Shown here: positions 18,393-27,378 of the stretch, in pieces
How positions within the stretch are numbered: the stretch's first letter is position 1
Layout of the letters: each line of letters opens with the position of its first letter
NCBI GenBank assembly: GCA_029866155.1
Contig: JARWZW010000056.1
Span: 1 to 64,000 of the forward strand
Reading direction: 5' to 3'
Origin: Caulobacter sp.
GTDB taxonomy: Bacteria; Pseudomonadota; Alphaproteobacteria; Caulobacterales; Caulobacteraceae
DNA length: 64,000 nucleotides
Translations under genes and position numbers: made by a program
Notes under the pieces: generated by a model
The model's input: the letters and a program-made list of their open reading frames with translations, nothing else
What the model was told of the DNA's origin: nothing
The model's database searches: none

Positions 18393-19013
18393 TCAGAACC
18401 CCTTTAGCCGATCATAGTCCTCGGGCCCCTGGACGGTGACGTTCAGGTCATTCACCAGGCCGTTGGCCAGGGAATAGACCCATCCATGGACCGCCAGGGT
18501 CTGTCCCCGGGCCCAGGCGTCAAGGACGAAGACGTCGGAGGCGACATTCTTGACCTGGCGCATGACGTTCAGTTCCACCAGCCGGTCCCAGCGTTCGCGG
18601 TCGCCCTCGATGGCGTCCAGGTCATGGAGATGATGCTCATGCACCTCGCGGATCGGGTGCAGCCAGTGATCGACCAGGCCCCTGCGTTTGCCGTCCACCG
18701 CCGCCGCCACCCCGCCGCAGCCGTAATGGCCGACGACCATCACATGCCTGACCTTGATCACCTCGATGGCGAACTGCAGGACGCTGAGATAGTTGGCGTC
18801 CTGGGGCGGCGCCAGGTTGGCGACATTGCGGTGAACAAACAGCTCGCCGGGATCGAGGCCGACGATCTCATTGGCCGGCACCCGGCTGTCGGAACAGCCG
18901 ATCCACAGATACTGCGGGCTCTGCTGGTTCTCGAGGCGGCGAAAAAACTGGGGGTCCACCTCGGTCTTCTTTGCCGACCAGGCGCGATTGTTGGCTTTGA
19001 GGTCTTCCAGCAT
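18393..19013 (-). CDS. can: Beta-class carbonic anhydrase
   Basis: Zinc enzyme interconverting CO2 and bicarbonate, supplying carboxylases. The 206-aa protein has the beta-class zinc ligands Cys40, His96 and Cys99 (GCSDSR and GHYGCG) with the Asp42-Arg44 dyad. Its length and the C-terminal part (HGWVYSLANGLVNDL) fit Can/YadF. It is convergent with the ABC permease and 2 bases downstream of the isomerase gene. Confidence 0.95.
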   Translation of the reverse strand: MLEDLKANNRAWSAKKTEVDPQFFRRLENQQSPQYLWIGCSDSRVPANEIVGLDPGELFVHRNVANLAPPQDANYLSVLQFAIEVIKVRHVMVVGHYGCGGVAAAVDGKRRGLVDHWLHPIREVHEHHLHDLDAIEGDRERWDRLVELNVMRQVKNVASDVFVLDAWARGQTLAVHGWVYSLANGLVNDLNVTVQGPEDYDRLKGF

Positions 19014-19015
19014 GG

Positions 19016-19660
19016 TCAGGTCTTCACAGCGTCGGGTTGATTGTCAGGCCTGGCCGCCACCACGGCGTCCAGGGTCTCGGCGCGATCATAGGCTGCCTTC
19101 AGATGCGGCCAGGCCGATACATCCATGTTTGCGCGGCGCGCATTGTAGACCTGCGGCACAAGACAGCAATCGGCCAGGGTGGGGGTCGAACCGAAGGCAA
19201 ATCCGCCGCCATGGCGGGCGATCATGCCTTCCAGGGCGTCAAAACCGTCGCTGATCCAGCGCCGGGTCCAGGCGTCGCGGGCCGCCTGGTCGGCGCCCAG
19301 GGCGGTGATGGCCTTCATGACCCGCATGTTGTTGACCGGGTGAATCTCGCAGGCGACCACTTGGGCCATGGTCCGGACGACGGCCCGGGCCGTCGGATCG
19401 CGAGGCAGCAGGGCCGGCTGGGGATGGGCTTCTTCCAGCCACTCCAGGATGGCCAGGCTCTGGGTCAGCTGGATTCCGTTGCCAATCTCCAGGGTCGGGA
19501 CCAGCTTCTGGGGATTGAGGGCGGCATAGGCGTCCAGCCCCTGTTCGCCTTCGAGCAGATTGACCGGCGCAATCTCGTAGGCAAGCCCCTTGAGATTGAG
19601 GCCGATCCGCACCCGGAAGGGGGCGGAAGAGCGCCAGTAGCTGTGAAGCCGATAGGTCAT
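19016..19660 (-). CDS. maiA: Zeta-class GST: maleylacetoacetate or maleylpyruvate isomerase
   Basis: Glutathione-dependent cis-trans isomerase of aromatic ring-cleavage products. The 214-aa protein has the bacterial zeta-class start YWRSSAPFRVRIGLNLKG and LVPTLE, and the C-terminal helical domain. It follows an FAH-fold hydrolase gene with a TGATG overlap. That pair would convert maleylpyruvate to fumarate and pyruvate (gentisate route, NagL/NagK-like) or the homogentisate equivalents; no ring-cleavage dioxygenase is present in the window. Confidence 0.88.
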   Translation of the reverse strand: MTYRLHSYWRSSAPFRVRIGLNLKGLAYEIAPVNLLEGEQGLDAYAALNPQKLVPTLEIGNGIQLTQSLAILEWLEEAHPQPALLPRDPTARAVVRTMAQVVACEIHPVNNMRVMKAITALGADQAARDAWTRRWISDGFDALEGMIARHGGGFAFGSTPTLADCCLVPQVYNARRANMDVSAWPHLKAAYDRAETLDAVVAARPDNQPDAVKT

Positions 19661-20307
19661 CAGACGATCCTGAAGCTGAGGGCGCCGATCCCGGCGATCT
19701 GTCCCTCGACAAGATCGCCGGGAACCAGGGGGCCGACCCCTTCGGGGGTGCCGGTGTAGATGAGGTCGCCCGCCTCAAGGGCCCAGAGCCTGGCCGCCTG
19801 GACCAGGATTTCGGGAACGGACCACAGCATATCGCCGATGCTGGCCTGCTGGCGGACTACGCCATTGACCGACAGGCTGATGGCGGCCTCGCCCGGGACG
19901 GCCTCGACCCGGACGATGGCGCTGATGGGCGCGCTCTGGTCAAAGCCCTTGGAGGCGTCCCAGGGCTGGCCCTTGGCCTTGGCGGCGTTCTGCAGGTCGC
20001 GGCGGGTCAGGTCGACCCCGACCGCATAGCCAAAGACTTTTCCGCCAGGCCCAATGGCCACCACCAGCTCGATCTCGTGATGCAGGTCGGCGGTGGCTGA
20101 GGGGTAGGCGACGTCCTGTCCGGGCGGAACGATGGCGTCCGCCGGCTTGGCGAAGAAGAAGGGGGGATCGCGGTCATCGCCCCCCATTTCCCGACGGTGG
20201 GCGGCATAGTTCCGGCCGACGCAGAGAATGCGGCGCACTGGAAAGGGCAGGCCGCCCTCGACCGGGACTGTCGGAGTCGGGCGAAGTGCGAAGGCGGTCT
20301 CTATCAT
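19660..20307 (-). CDS. Fumarylacetoacetate hydrolase family protein, fumarylpyruvate hydrolase-like
   Basis: Hydrolyses C-C bonds of acylpyruvate-type compounds. The short form (215 aa) matches FAHD1/NagK rather than the ~420-aa homogentisate-pathway enzyme. Metal ligands appear as Glu, Glu in HHEIELV and Asp in GVDLTRRD; KPADAI and TGTPEGVG are family motifs. Coupling to the isomerase supports a gentisate-type pathway, with acylpyruvase/oxaloacetate decarboxylase activity as the alternative. Confidence 0.88.
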   Translation of the reverse strand: MIETAFALRPTPTVPVEGGLPFPVRRILCVGRNYAAHRREMGGDDRDPPFFFAKPADAIVPPGQDVAYPSATADLHHEIELVVAIGPGGKVFGYAVGVDLTRRDLQNAAKAKGQPWDASKGFDQSAPISAIVRVEAVPGEAAISLSVNGVVRQQASIGDMLWSVPEILVQAARLWALEAGDLIYTGTPEGVGPLVPGDLVEGQIAGIGALSFRIV

Positions 20308-20324
20308 GGTGGTTCAGTCCCATC

Positions 20325-20522
20325 GCTCAAACTCTCCCTTCCCCCGGGCGGGGGGATGGGGCGGAGATGGGGGTGGGGGTGGATGCGCGAGGCCGTCCCT
20401 GGGCCGCGGACTGCAGCGGGGACGCCGGAAGCACGAATGGTCGTTACTGAACGCCGCGCGAGCGGTTCGGCCCCCACCCCCATCCCTGCCCCTCTCCTCG
20501 TTCGGGAGAAGGGCGCTTGTCT
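20325..20522. repeat. Interspersed repeat with long inverted arms
   Basis: The gap between mdh and the FAH-family gene has no gene. It holds 22-base arms at 20358-20379 and 20471-20492 that are inverted copies with two mismatches (GATGGGGGTGGGGG and its complement), 91 bases apart. Outer CTCTCCC and GGGAGAAGG segments extend the symmetry. GC-rich interspersed repeats of this type are frequent in Caulobacteraceae genomes. Confidence 0.7.
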
Positions 20523-20529
20523 TCGAAGG

Positions 20530-21558
<1,029 letters not shown>

Positions 21559-21640
21559 TCAAGCCCCCTTTCGCCTGACAAGCTCGCGGGGCTATAGGGC
21601 GCCATCCCTCCATCCAGAGCCAGGACCCAGAGTCAGGACC

Positions 21641-22690
21641 ATGACCAAGACCAACCCGGGCAACTATTTCGAAGATTTTCGGCTGGGTCAGATCCTGGTC
21701 CATGCCACGCCGCGCACCGTCACGGCCGGGGATGTGGCCCTGTACAACAGCCTCTACGGCCCGCGGTTCGCCCTGTTTTCGTCGGACGAGTTCGCCCGCC
21801 ATAGCGGCCTGGCCCGGGCGCCGGTCGATCCCCTGATCGCCTTCCACATGGTCTTCGGCAAGACCGTCCCGGACATCAGCCTCAACGCTGTGGCCAATCT
21901 TGGCTATGCCGAGGGTCTGTTCCTGAAGAGCGTCTATCCGGGCGACACACTGACGGCGGTCAGCGAGGTGATCGGCCTGAAGGAAAACTCCAATCGCAAG
22001 ACCGGGGTGGTTTATGTCCGCACCACCGGCTCCAACCAGCATGGCGAGCCGGTGCTCAGCTATGTCCGCTGGGTGATGGTGCGCAAGCGCAGCGAGGACG
22101 CGGCTGTGCCCGAGCAGGCGACGCCGAAGCTGAAGGAGGCTGTCGCCGCCACAGACCTGGTCCTGCCGCAAGGCCTGGATTTCTCGCGCTATGACTTTGC
22201 CCTGGCCGGGGCCCTCCACGCCCTTGAGGACTACGGGATCGGCGAGAAGATCGACCATGTCGACGGCATGGCGATCGAGGAGGCGGAACACCAGATGGCC
22301 ACCCGGCTGTACCAGAACACGGCCAAGGTCCATTTCAACCAGTTTGAGCGGGCGAAGGATCCCTCTGGCCGCCGGCTGGTCTATGGCGGTGTGGTGATCT
22401 CTACGGCCAAGGCCCTCAGCTTCAACGGCCTGCAGAACGCAGGGCTGATCCTGGCCATCAATGCTGGCCGCCATGTGAACCCCTATTTCGCCGGCGGCAC
22501 GGTGTTCGCCTGGAGCGAGGTGCTGGACAGGGCGCAGCTGGCCCCCGGCGTCGGCGCCCTGCGGCTGCGACTGGTGGCGACCCGGGACCGGCCCTGCGCC
22601 GACCTGCCGGACAGGGACGCCGCCGGCGTCTATCCGGGCGAGGTGATCCTCGATTTCGACTATTGGGCCGCTGTCCCGTCGCGGGGCTGA
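21641..22690 (+). CDS. mch: Mesaconyl-CoA hydratase, double hotdog MaoC-like
   Basis: In the ethylmalonyl-CoA pathway this enzyme hydrates mesaconyl-CoA to beta-methylmalyl-CoA. The 349-aa tandem hotdog protein matches the Rhodobacter enzyme as I know it (NPGNYFEDFRLGQ, ATPRTVTAGDVALYN, KTVPDISLNAVANLGYAEG, GLKENSN). The ATG at 21641 follows AGTCAGGACC. A CitE-like gene 1.2 kb away is the probable next step or a thioesterase, and mdh is adjacent, so this looks like an acetyl-CoA/propionyl-CoA assimilation locus. Crotonyl-CoA carboxylase/reductase is not in the window. Confidence 0.87.
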   Translation: MTKTNPGNYFEDFRLGQILVHATPRTVTAGDVALYNSLYGPRFALFSSDEFARHSGLARAPVDPLIAFHMVFGKTVPDISLNAVANLGYAEGLFLKSVYPGDTLTAVSEVIGLKENSNRKTGVVYVRTTGSNQHGEPVLSYVRWVMVRKRSEDAAVPEQATPKLKEAVAATDLVLPQGLDFSRYDFALAGALHALEDYGIGEKIDHVDGMAIEEAEHQMATRLYQNTAKVHFNQFERAKDPSGRRLVYGGVVISTAKALSFNGLQNAGLILAINAGRHVNPYFAGGTVFAWSEVLDRAQLAPGVGALRLRLVATRDRPCADLPDRDAAGVYPGEVILDFDYWAAVPSRG

Positions 22691-22695
22691 GCCCC

Positions 22696-23121
22696 ATGAG
22701 CCGTTTCGCCCCTGATCCGGCCTTCCTGACCACCAGCCATCCGGTCGGGGACCTGGGCCTCTGTCATGTCCGGCTGCAGGACGATGCCCGCTATCCCTGG
22801 CTGGTCCTGATCCCGAGGTTGGCCGGACTGCGCGAGATCGAGGATCTGGACGGTCCGGACCGCAGCCGGCTCATGGAGGAGGCGATCCTGGCAGGCCAGG
22901 CCGTGCGGGCCATGGGCATGGCCCTGTCCCTGCCCGTGGACAAGCTGAATCTCGGCGCCCTGGGCAATGTCACCGCTCAGCTTCATCTGCATGTGGTGGG
23001 ACGTCGCCCGGGCGATCCGGCCTGGCCTGGACCAGTCTGGGGCCACAGCCCCGCCCCGGCCCTTGAAGGCTCGCCCCTGTCCGCCGCCCTGGCCGCTGCT
23101 CGCCTGGCCCTGGGGCTCTGA
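22696..23121 (+). CDS. HIT family protein
   Basis: Small nucleotide-binding protein of the histidine-triad superfamily, 141 aa, five bases after mch. The motif is QLHLHVVGR: Gln95 replaces the first His, leaving His97 and His99. This variant with a following PAWPGPVWG is common in proteobacterial HIT proteins. A nucleotidyl hydrolase or transferase role is inferred from the family; the natural substrate is unknown. Confidence 0.88.
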   Translation: MSRFAPDPAFLTTSHPVGDLGLCHVRLQDDARYPWLVLIPRLAGLREIEDLDGPDRSRLMEEAILAGQAVRAMGMALSLPVDKLNLGALGNVTAQLHLHVVGRRPGDPAWPGPVWGHSPAPALEGSPLSAALAAARLALGL

Positions 23122-23146
23122 TTCAAAATGTTGGAGTATTTTTCGC

Positions 23147-23182
23147 TCCGATAGCCGCTTCACACCTATCGGAACATGCTCT
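23147..23182 (-). repeat. Interspersed palindromic repeat, copy A (half element)
   Basis: The core CCGATA(N13)TATCGG hairpin with the flanking AACATGCTCT matches copies at 32.3, 42.4 and 47.7 kb, here inverted relative to the 42.4 and 47.7 kb copies. It lies between two convergent genes, where it could form a hairpin in either transcript. Confidence 0.8.
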
Positions 23183-23208
23183 CGTTCGAGACGTCAGAGC
23201 ATCGTCCC

Positions 23209-23931
23209 TCAGGGTCGCCGCAGGGTGACCTTGCGGGTGGTTCCAGATTCCCAGAGCTCACCGGACCAGTCGCGGCCGGCCGGGACCAGGTTGACGATCA
23301 CCGGCTCGCGGGCGCCGCGCGGGGTGAACCGGAGATAGAGGCCGCCGGCCTCTGTGCGGGCTATGGCCTCGATCAGGCCGATACGGCCTGCAGGCTGGCC
23401 CGGCTTGAGTTCGCGCCAGGCGCCTTCCAGACCCAGGGCGGCGGCGCCCCGATCCACAAGCTGCAGGCCAAAAAGGGTCTGGCCATCCTGTCCCCGTAAC
23501 AGCCAGCCGCCGTCAAGCGGACCCTGCTGGCCCTGGGCGGACAGCAGGCCGCCGCGAATCCGGCTCTCATAGGCCTGTTCCACAGAGGTCGGCGGGGCTT
23601 CTGGCGAGCGCCAGAGCTCGTCGATCATCACCGGCCGGTCCAGCTGCGGCAGCCGGGCGACAGGCGGCGGCGGTACAAAGGTCACGGTCGGCGACTGGGT
23701 GAGGGGCGGGGGTTCAACAGGGTTCGGGACCGCCGCCTCGCTGGCGTCATCATCCATGGCCTGGCTGGAGGCCAGGCCGGACAGCATATCCCCGATCGGA
23801 TCGCTGCCCGCCAGGGGCAGGCTCCTGGCCGGTTCCGTGTCCCGGGACGGAGTCTGGCCAGCAGCCGGCCCGGCCAGGGCGGCGAGGCCCAGCCAGAGGC
23901 CGGTCAGAAGAATGGGCCGGGCAGGCTTCAC
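23209..23931 (-). CDS. Exported protein of unknown function
   Basis: A 240-aa protein with a signal peptide (LLTGLWLGLAALAGPAAGQ, cleavage near residue 26), a Pro-rich stretch (about 70-92, VPPPPVARLP), and a C-terminal globular part with short strands (GGWLLRGQDGQTLFGLQL, GGLYLRFTP). I recognise no family. It overlaps the CitE-like gene by 4 bases (ATGA), so it is translated from the same mRNA, but no functional link is evident. Confidence 0.72.
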   Translation of the reverse strand: MKPARPILLTGLWLGLAALAGPAAGQTPSRDTEPARSLPLAGSDPIGDMLSGLASSQAMDDDASEAAVPNPVEPPPLTQSPTVTFVPPPPVARLPQLDRPVMIDELWRSPEAPPTSVEQAYESRIRGGLLSAQGQQGPLDGGWLLRGQDGQTLFGLQLVDRGAAALGLEGAWRELKPGQPAGRIGLIEAIARTEAGGLYLRFTPRGAREPVIVNLVPAGRDWSGELWESGTTRKVTLRRP

Positions 23932-24806
23932 GCCGCCTCCGCCGCCATGATCGCCTCGGATACCGCGACCAGCCGTTCGGCCTGGGACAGGTGTAGAAGT
24001 TCTGCCATGCGGCCCTCTACCCGGATGGCGCCCTTGCCGGCGTTTTCCGGCAGGGCGAAGGCGGCGATCACTGACCGGGCCCAGGCCACCTCGGCCGCCG
24101 CTGGGGAAAACACCATGTTGCAGGGCTCGACCTGCTTGGGATGGATCAGGGTCTTGCCGTCGAATCCGAAATCGACCCCCTGTTCACAGACCGCGATCAG
24201 GCTCTCCAGGTTCTCGATGTCGTTATGGACTCCGTCCAGGATGGTCAGTCCATGGCCCCGGGCCGCCGCTACGGACAGGGACAGCGGACCCCAGAAGGGC
24301 CCGCGGTCGGCGGTCTGGCGGCAGCGCATTTCCTTGGCCAGATCATTGGTGCCCATGACCCAGGTGGTCATTCGGGTCGTCTTCGCCGCCTGGGCGATGG
24401 AGTCGAGGGCGAACAGGGCCGCACAGGTTTCGATCATGGCCCAGAGGCTGGTATGGCCTGGCGCCTTTTCGATGGCGCGATCATAGGCGGCGACGTCGGC
24501 GGCGCTGCTGACCTTGGGAACCAGGATGGCGTCCGGACCGGCCAGCGCGGCCAGTTCGAGGTCGAGTTGGCCCCAGGGGGTGTCCAGGCCGTTGGCGCGG
24601 ATCACAACCTCGCGACGACCAAAGCCGCCGGCCTTCACCGCCTCGACCGCCTGCATCCGCGCCATCTCCTTGGCCTCAGGCGCAACCGCGTCTTCCAGAT
24701 CGAGGATGACCACGTCACAGGGCAGACTGCGGGCCTTTTCGATCGCCTTGGCGTTGGAGGCTGGCATGTAGAGGGCGCTGCGGCGCGGGCGGGCGGTATC
24801 GGACAT
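23928..24806 (-). CDS. HpcH/HpaI aldolase / CitE-like lyase or malyl-CoA thioesterase
   Basis: TIM-barrel enzyme of the citrate-lyase beta/malyl-CoA lyase superfamily, 292 aa. It carries VILDLEDAVAPEAKE with metal-binding acids, the Arg in VIRANGLDTPWG, a catalytic-site Glu in AMIETCAALF, and GKTLIHPKQV. The length and sequence resemble Rhodobacter Mcl2, (S)-malyl-CoA thioesterase, more than Mcl1 lyase, but both remain possible. Nearness to mch and mdh favours a role in C2/C3 assimilation. Confidence 0.85.
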   Translation of the reverse strand: MSDTARPRRSALYMPASNAKAIEKARSLPCDVVILDLEDAVAPEAKEMARMQAVEAVKAGGFGRREVVIRANGLDTPWGQLDLELAALAGPDAILVPKVSSAADVAAYDRAIEKAPGHTSLWAMIETCAALFALDSIAQAAKTTRMTTWVMGTNDLAKEMRCRQTADRGPFWGPLSLSVAAARGHGLTILDGVHNDIENLESLIAVCEQGVDFGFDGKTLIHPKQVEPCNMVFSPAAAEVAWARSVIAAFALPENAGKGAIRVEGRMAELLHLSQAERLVAVSEAIMAAEAA

Positions 24807-24969
24807 GGGGAGGCTCTTGCAGGAAGGAACTGTCCCTCCGTCATAGCCTCAGCAGGCGGCCAAGCGCCATATGGCGGCCGGGGAATTCGAGCGGTTGTGC
24901 AAAGCTGGTCAGGGCGTCATCGAATGACCGCCTCTGGCGACCGGCGGCCATTCAGGGCAGGATGGCATC

Positions 24970-25350
24970 ATGACCCGATATGATCCCTCGGCCCGCAATG
25001 TGCTGGGCGGCGAACTGCTCTCCTGTTCCCTGGACCCTGTGACCGGGTTCTTTCGCAATGGCTGTTGCGAGACAGGGCCGCAGGATCTGGGGCTCCACAC
25101 GGTCTGCGCGGTGATGACGGCGGAGTTCCTGCGTTACAGCGCATCCCGGGGCAATGACCTGTCAGCGCCCCGGCCGGAATTCGCCTTTGCCGGGCTCAAG
25201 CCCGGCGATCGCTGGTGTCTCTGTGCGCCCCGCTGGAAGGAAGCGCTGGATGATGGCTGCGCCCCCCAACTGGTGCTGGAGGCGACCCATGAAGAAACCC
25301 TCGCCATCGTGCCGCTTGGCGTCCTGAAGGACCATGCCGTCCCGGTCTGA
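24970..25350 (+). CDS. DUF2237 family protein
   Basis: A 126-aa conserved protein of unknown function, recognised by NVLGG-LxxCSxDPxTGFFRxGCC, HTVCAVMTxEFL, PRPEFxFxGLKPGDRWCLC and LEATHEE. Several conserved cysteines, including the CC pair, suggest metal or redox involvement (inference). It has no signal peptide. It diverges from the CitE-like gene, with 163 non-coding bases between, and converges with thpR 6 bases away. Confidence 0.9.
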   Translation: MTRYDPSARNVLGGELLSCSLDPVTGFFRNGCCETGPQDLGLHTVCAVMTAEFLRYSASRGNDLSAPRPEFAFAGLKPGDRWCLCAPRWKEALDDGCAPQLVLEATHEETLAIVPLGVLKDHAVPV

Positions 25351-25356
25351 TGACCT

Positions 25357-25893
25357 TCAGTCCAGACGGTAGAGTTGTTCCAGGCCATAGGCCGAGCCAT
25401 GCCGCGTCAGATGGCTTGAATAGAGACCGAACCGGTTCACTTCGAAGCTCGGGGAATGCAGCAGGTTGTTCGCCGCCTCCCAGTTCGCGACGCTGAAGGG
25501 GTCGGGGCGCTTGAGATAGGCCAGGGTCACATGGGGACGGTAGGCTCGGGAATCCGGTTCCAGCCCCGCCCGGCGCGCGGCTGTCTCGCAGGCCCGGGCC
25601 AGGCGACGCAGGGGCTCGCTGTCCGCCACGCCGGCCCAGACAGCGTGAAGGTCCTGGGCCTCGCCGAAATGCCCGACCCCGGCCAGGTCCAGGGCGAAGG
25701 CGGGGGTTCGCACCGCGGCCAGTTCGGCGGCCAGATCCTCGGCCAAGGTCTCCTTCAGATCGCCGAAGAATCTCAGGGTGATGTGCAGGGCCTCCAGCGG
25801 TCGCCAACGGGCGCCCTCCAGTCCCGTCTGACGCGCCTGCAGGGGCAGGCCGATTTCCGGCGGCAGGGCGATGGCGGCGAACAGTCGGATCAT
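25357..25893 (-). CDS. thpR: RNA 2',3'-cyclic phosphodiesterase
   Basis: 2H-phosphoesterase that opens 2',3'-cyclic phosphates; the family was first described as 2'-5' RNA ligase. The 178-aa protein has both HxTx motifs, HITL at 37-40 and HVTL at 121-124, in the expected spacing. It starts with the typical MIRLFAAIALPPE. It is 20 bases downstream of the esterase gene on the same strand. Confidence 0.93.
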   Translation of the reverse strand: MIRLFAAIALPPEIGLPLQARQTGLEGARWRPLEALHITLRFFGDLKETLAEDLAAELAAVRTPAFALDLAGVGHFGEAQDLHAVWAGVADSEPLRRLARACETAARRAGLEPDSRAYRPHVTLAYLKRPDPFSVANWEAANNLLHSPSFEVNRFGLYSSHLTRHGSAYGLEQLYRLD

Positions 25894-25913
25894 GGGCTGT
25901 AGCGGCTCCGGCT

Positions 25914-26558
25914 TCAGACCAGGGCCCGGACCACGACCGGGGCCAGTCCCCGGACGATGACCTTCACGCCCTCGGGATTGGGGTGGATTCCATCCCTCTG
26001 GTTCAGGCGCGGCACCCCGGCCACACCGGCCAGCAGGTCTGGATAAAGAATCAGCCGGTGTCGGCTGGCCAGGTTTGGAAAGATGGCGGCGAAATCCCGG
26101 GCGTAGCTGCGGCCCAGGGCCGGGGGCGGTCGCATTCCGGCAAGCGCCACCCGGATGTTGCGGGCCTTCAGCCGGGTGATGATGCGGTCAAGATTGGCGC
26201 TGGTGCGCCTGGGATCGATGCCCTGCAGCAGATCATTGCCCCCCAGGGCCACCAGGCAGAGGCTGCTGTCGGCCTGGACGCTGAAGTCCACCCGGGCCAG
26301 GCCGGCGGCCGATGTGTCGCCAGACACTCCTGCGCCCCGCACCCGGGCGTTTGCGCCCAACCGCTTGAGCTCGGCCTCCAGCCGGAAGGGCAGGGCCTCC
26401 CGGGCGGGAAGACCGAAGCCCGCGGTGATGGAATCGCCCAGCAAGGTGACGATCTGGGTTCCGCCGCCTGTCTGGGCGAGGACCGGCAGGGCTGGCGTCA
26501 CGGCCAGCAGGCCCAGGACGGCGCGGCGGGTGAAGGCTATGTAAGGTGTGTTTGGCAT
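25914..26558 (-). CDS. tesA: Arylesterase / lysophospholipase, SGNH family
   Basis: Periplasmic SGNH hydrolase related to E. coli TesA. The 214-aa protein has a Tat-like or Sec signal (RRAVLGLLAVTPALPVLAQ), block I GDSITAGFG with the Ser nucleophile, block II Gly, block III GGNDLL and block V DGIHPN with Asp and His. It is divergent from an ABC pair of YbbA/YbbP type; tesA-ybbA-ybbP is a widely conserved arrangement. Confidence 0.92.
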   Translation of the reverse strand: MPNTPYIAFTRRAVLGLLAVTPALPVLAQTGGGTQIVTLLGDSITAGFGLPAREALPFRLEAELKRLGANARVRGAGVSGDTSAAGLARVDFSVQADSSLCLVALGGNDLLQGIDPRRTSANLDRIITRLKARNIRVALAGMRPPPALGRSYARDFAAIFPNLASRHRLILYPDLLAGVAGVPRLNQRDGIHPNPEGVKVIVRGLAPVVVRALV

Positions 26559-26682
26559 TCTGAAGCCCTATGTAGGGGACGGCGCGGCCGCCACAAATGC
26601 CCATGGGCGTCTGTAGGCTCCGGCCAAAGTGATTTTTCCCGCCGCTGCCGCCCCGACCGCTGACCCTGTGAGCCCCCGACCG

Positions 26683-27378
26683 ATGTTTGACGCTGACGCC
26701 GCGCCTTCGCCCCTGGTCCTGACCGGGGTGACCCTGACCCTCCCCTCCGCCGCCGGACCCGTCGAAATCCTGAAAGGCGTGGACCTGACCGTGGCCGCCG
26801 GGGAGCGGGTGGCGGTGGTGGGGCCCTCGGGGTCAGGCAAATCATCCCTGATCGCCGTGGCGGCAGGGCTTGAGCAGCCGACAGGGGGCGTCGTGAAGTT
26901 GTTTGGCCAGGACATGGGCAAGCTTTCCGAGGATGGCCGGGCAAAACTGAGGCGGGGCCATGTCTCCCTGGTGTTCCAGAGCTTTCACCTGCTGCCCAAC
27001 ATGACGGCAGAGGAAAATGTCGCCACCCCGCTGGAGATCGCCGGACGCAAGGGGGCCACGGCCCTGGCCCGTCGCTGGCTGGACCGGGTGGGTCTGTCCT
27101 CGCGCCTGACCCACTATCCGCACCAGCTGTCGGGCGGCGAGCAACAGCGGGTGGCCCTGGCCCGGGCCCTGGCCATCGAGCCCAAGCTGTTGTTCGCCGA
27201 TGAGCCGACGGGAAACCTGGATGGCATCAATGCCGCGACCGTCGCCGACATGATGTTTGACCTGGTGGCCCAGACCGGTGCGGCCATGGTGCTGGTCACC
27301 CATGATCCGGCCCTGGCGGCCCGGGCCGATCGCACCGTCACCATGGGCGACGGCCGGATGGTGGAGACCGCCGCGTGA
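26683..27378 (+). CDS. ABC transporter ATP-binding protein, YbbA/LolD-like
   Basis: ATPase of a MacB/LolD-type system that acts by mechanotransmission rather than transport through the membrane. Walker A GPSGSGKSS, LSGGEQQRVALARALA, Walker B LLFADEPTGNLDG and the switch His in VTHDP are clear. No start has a good ribosome-binding site; I chose the ATG at 26683 (231 aa), while GTG codons at 26668 and 26629 are alternatives. The last four bases overlap the permease start (GTGA). Confidence 0.92.
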   Translation: MFDADAAPSPLVLTGVTLTLPSAAGPVEILKGVDLTVAAGERVAVVGPSGSGKSSLIAVAAGLEQPTGGVVKLFGQDMGKLSEDGRAKLRRGHVSLVFQSFHLLPNMTAEENVATPLEIAGRKGATALARRWLDRVGLSSRLTHYPHQLSGGEQQRVALARALAIEPKLLFADEPTGNLDGINAATVADMMFDLVAQTGAAMVLVTHDPALAARADRTVTMGDGRMVETAA

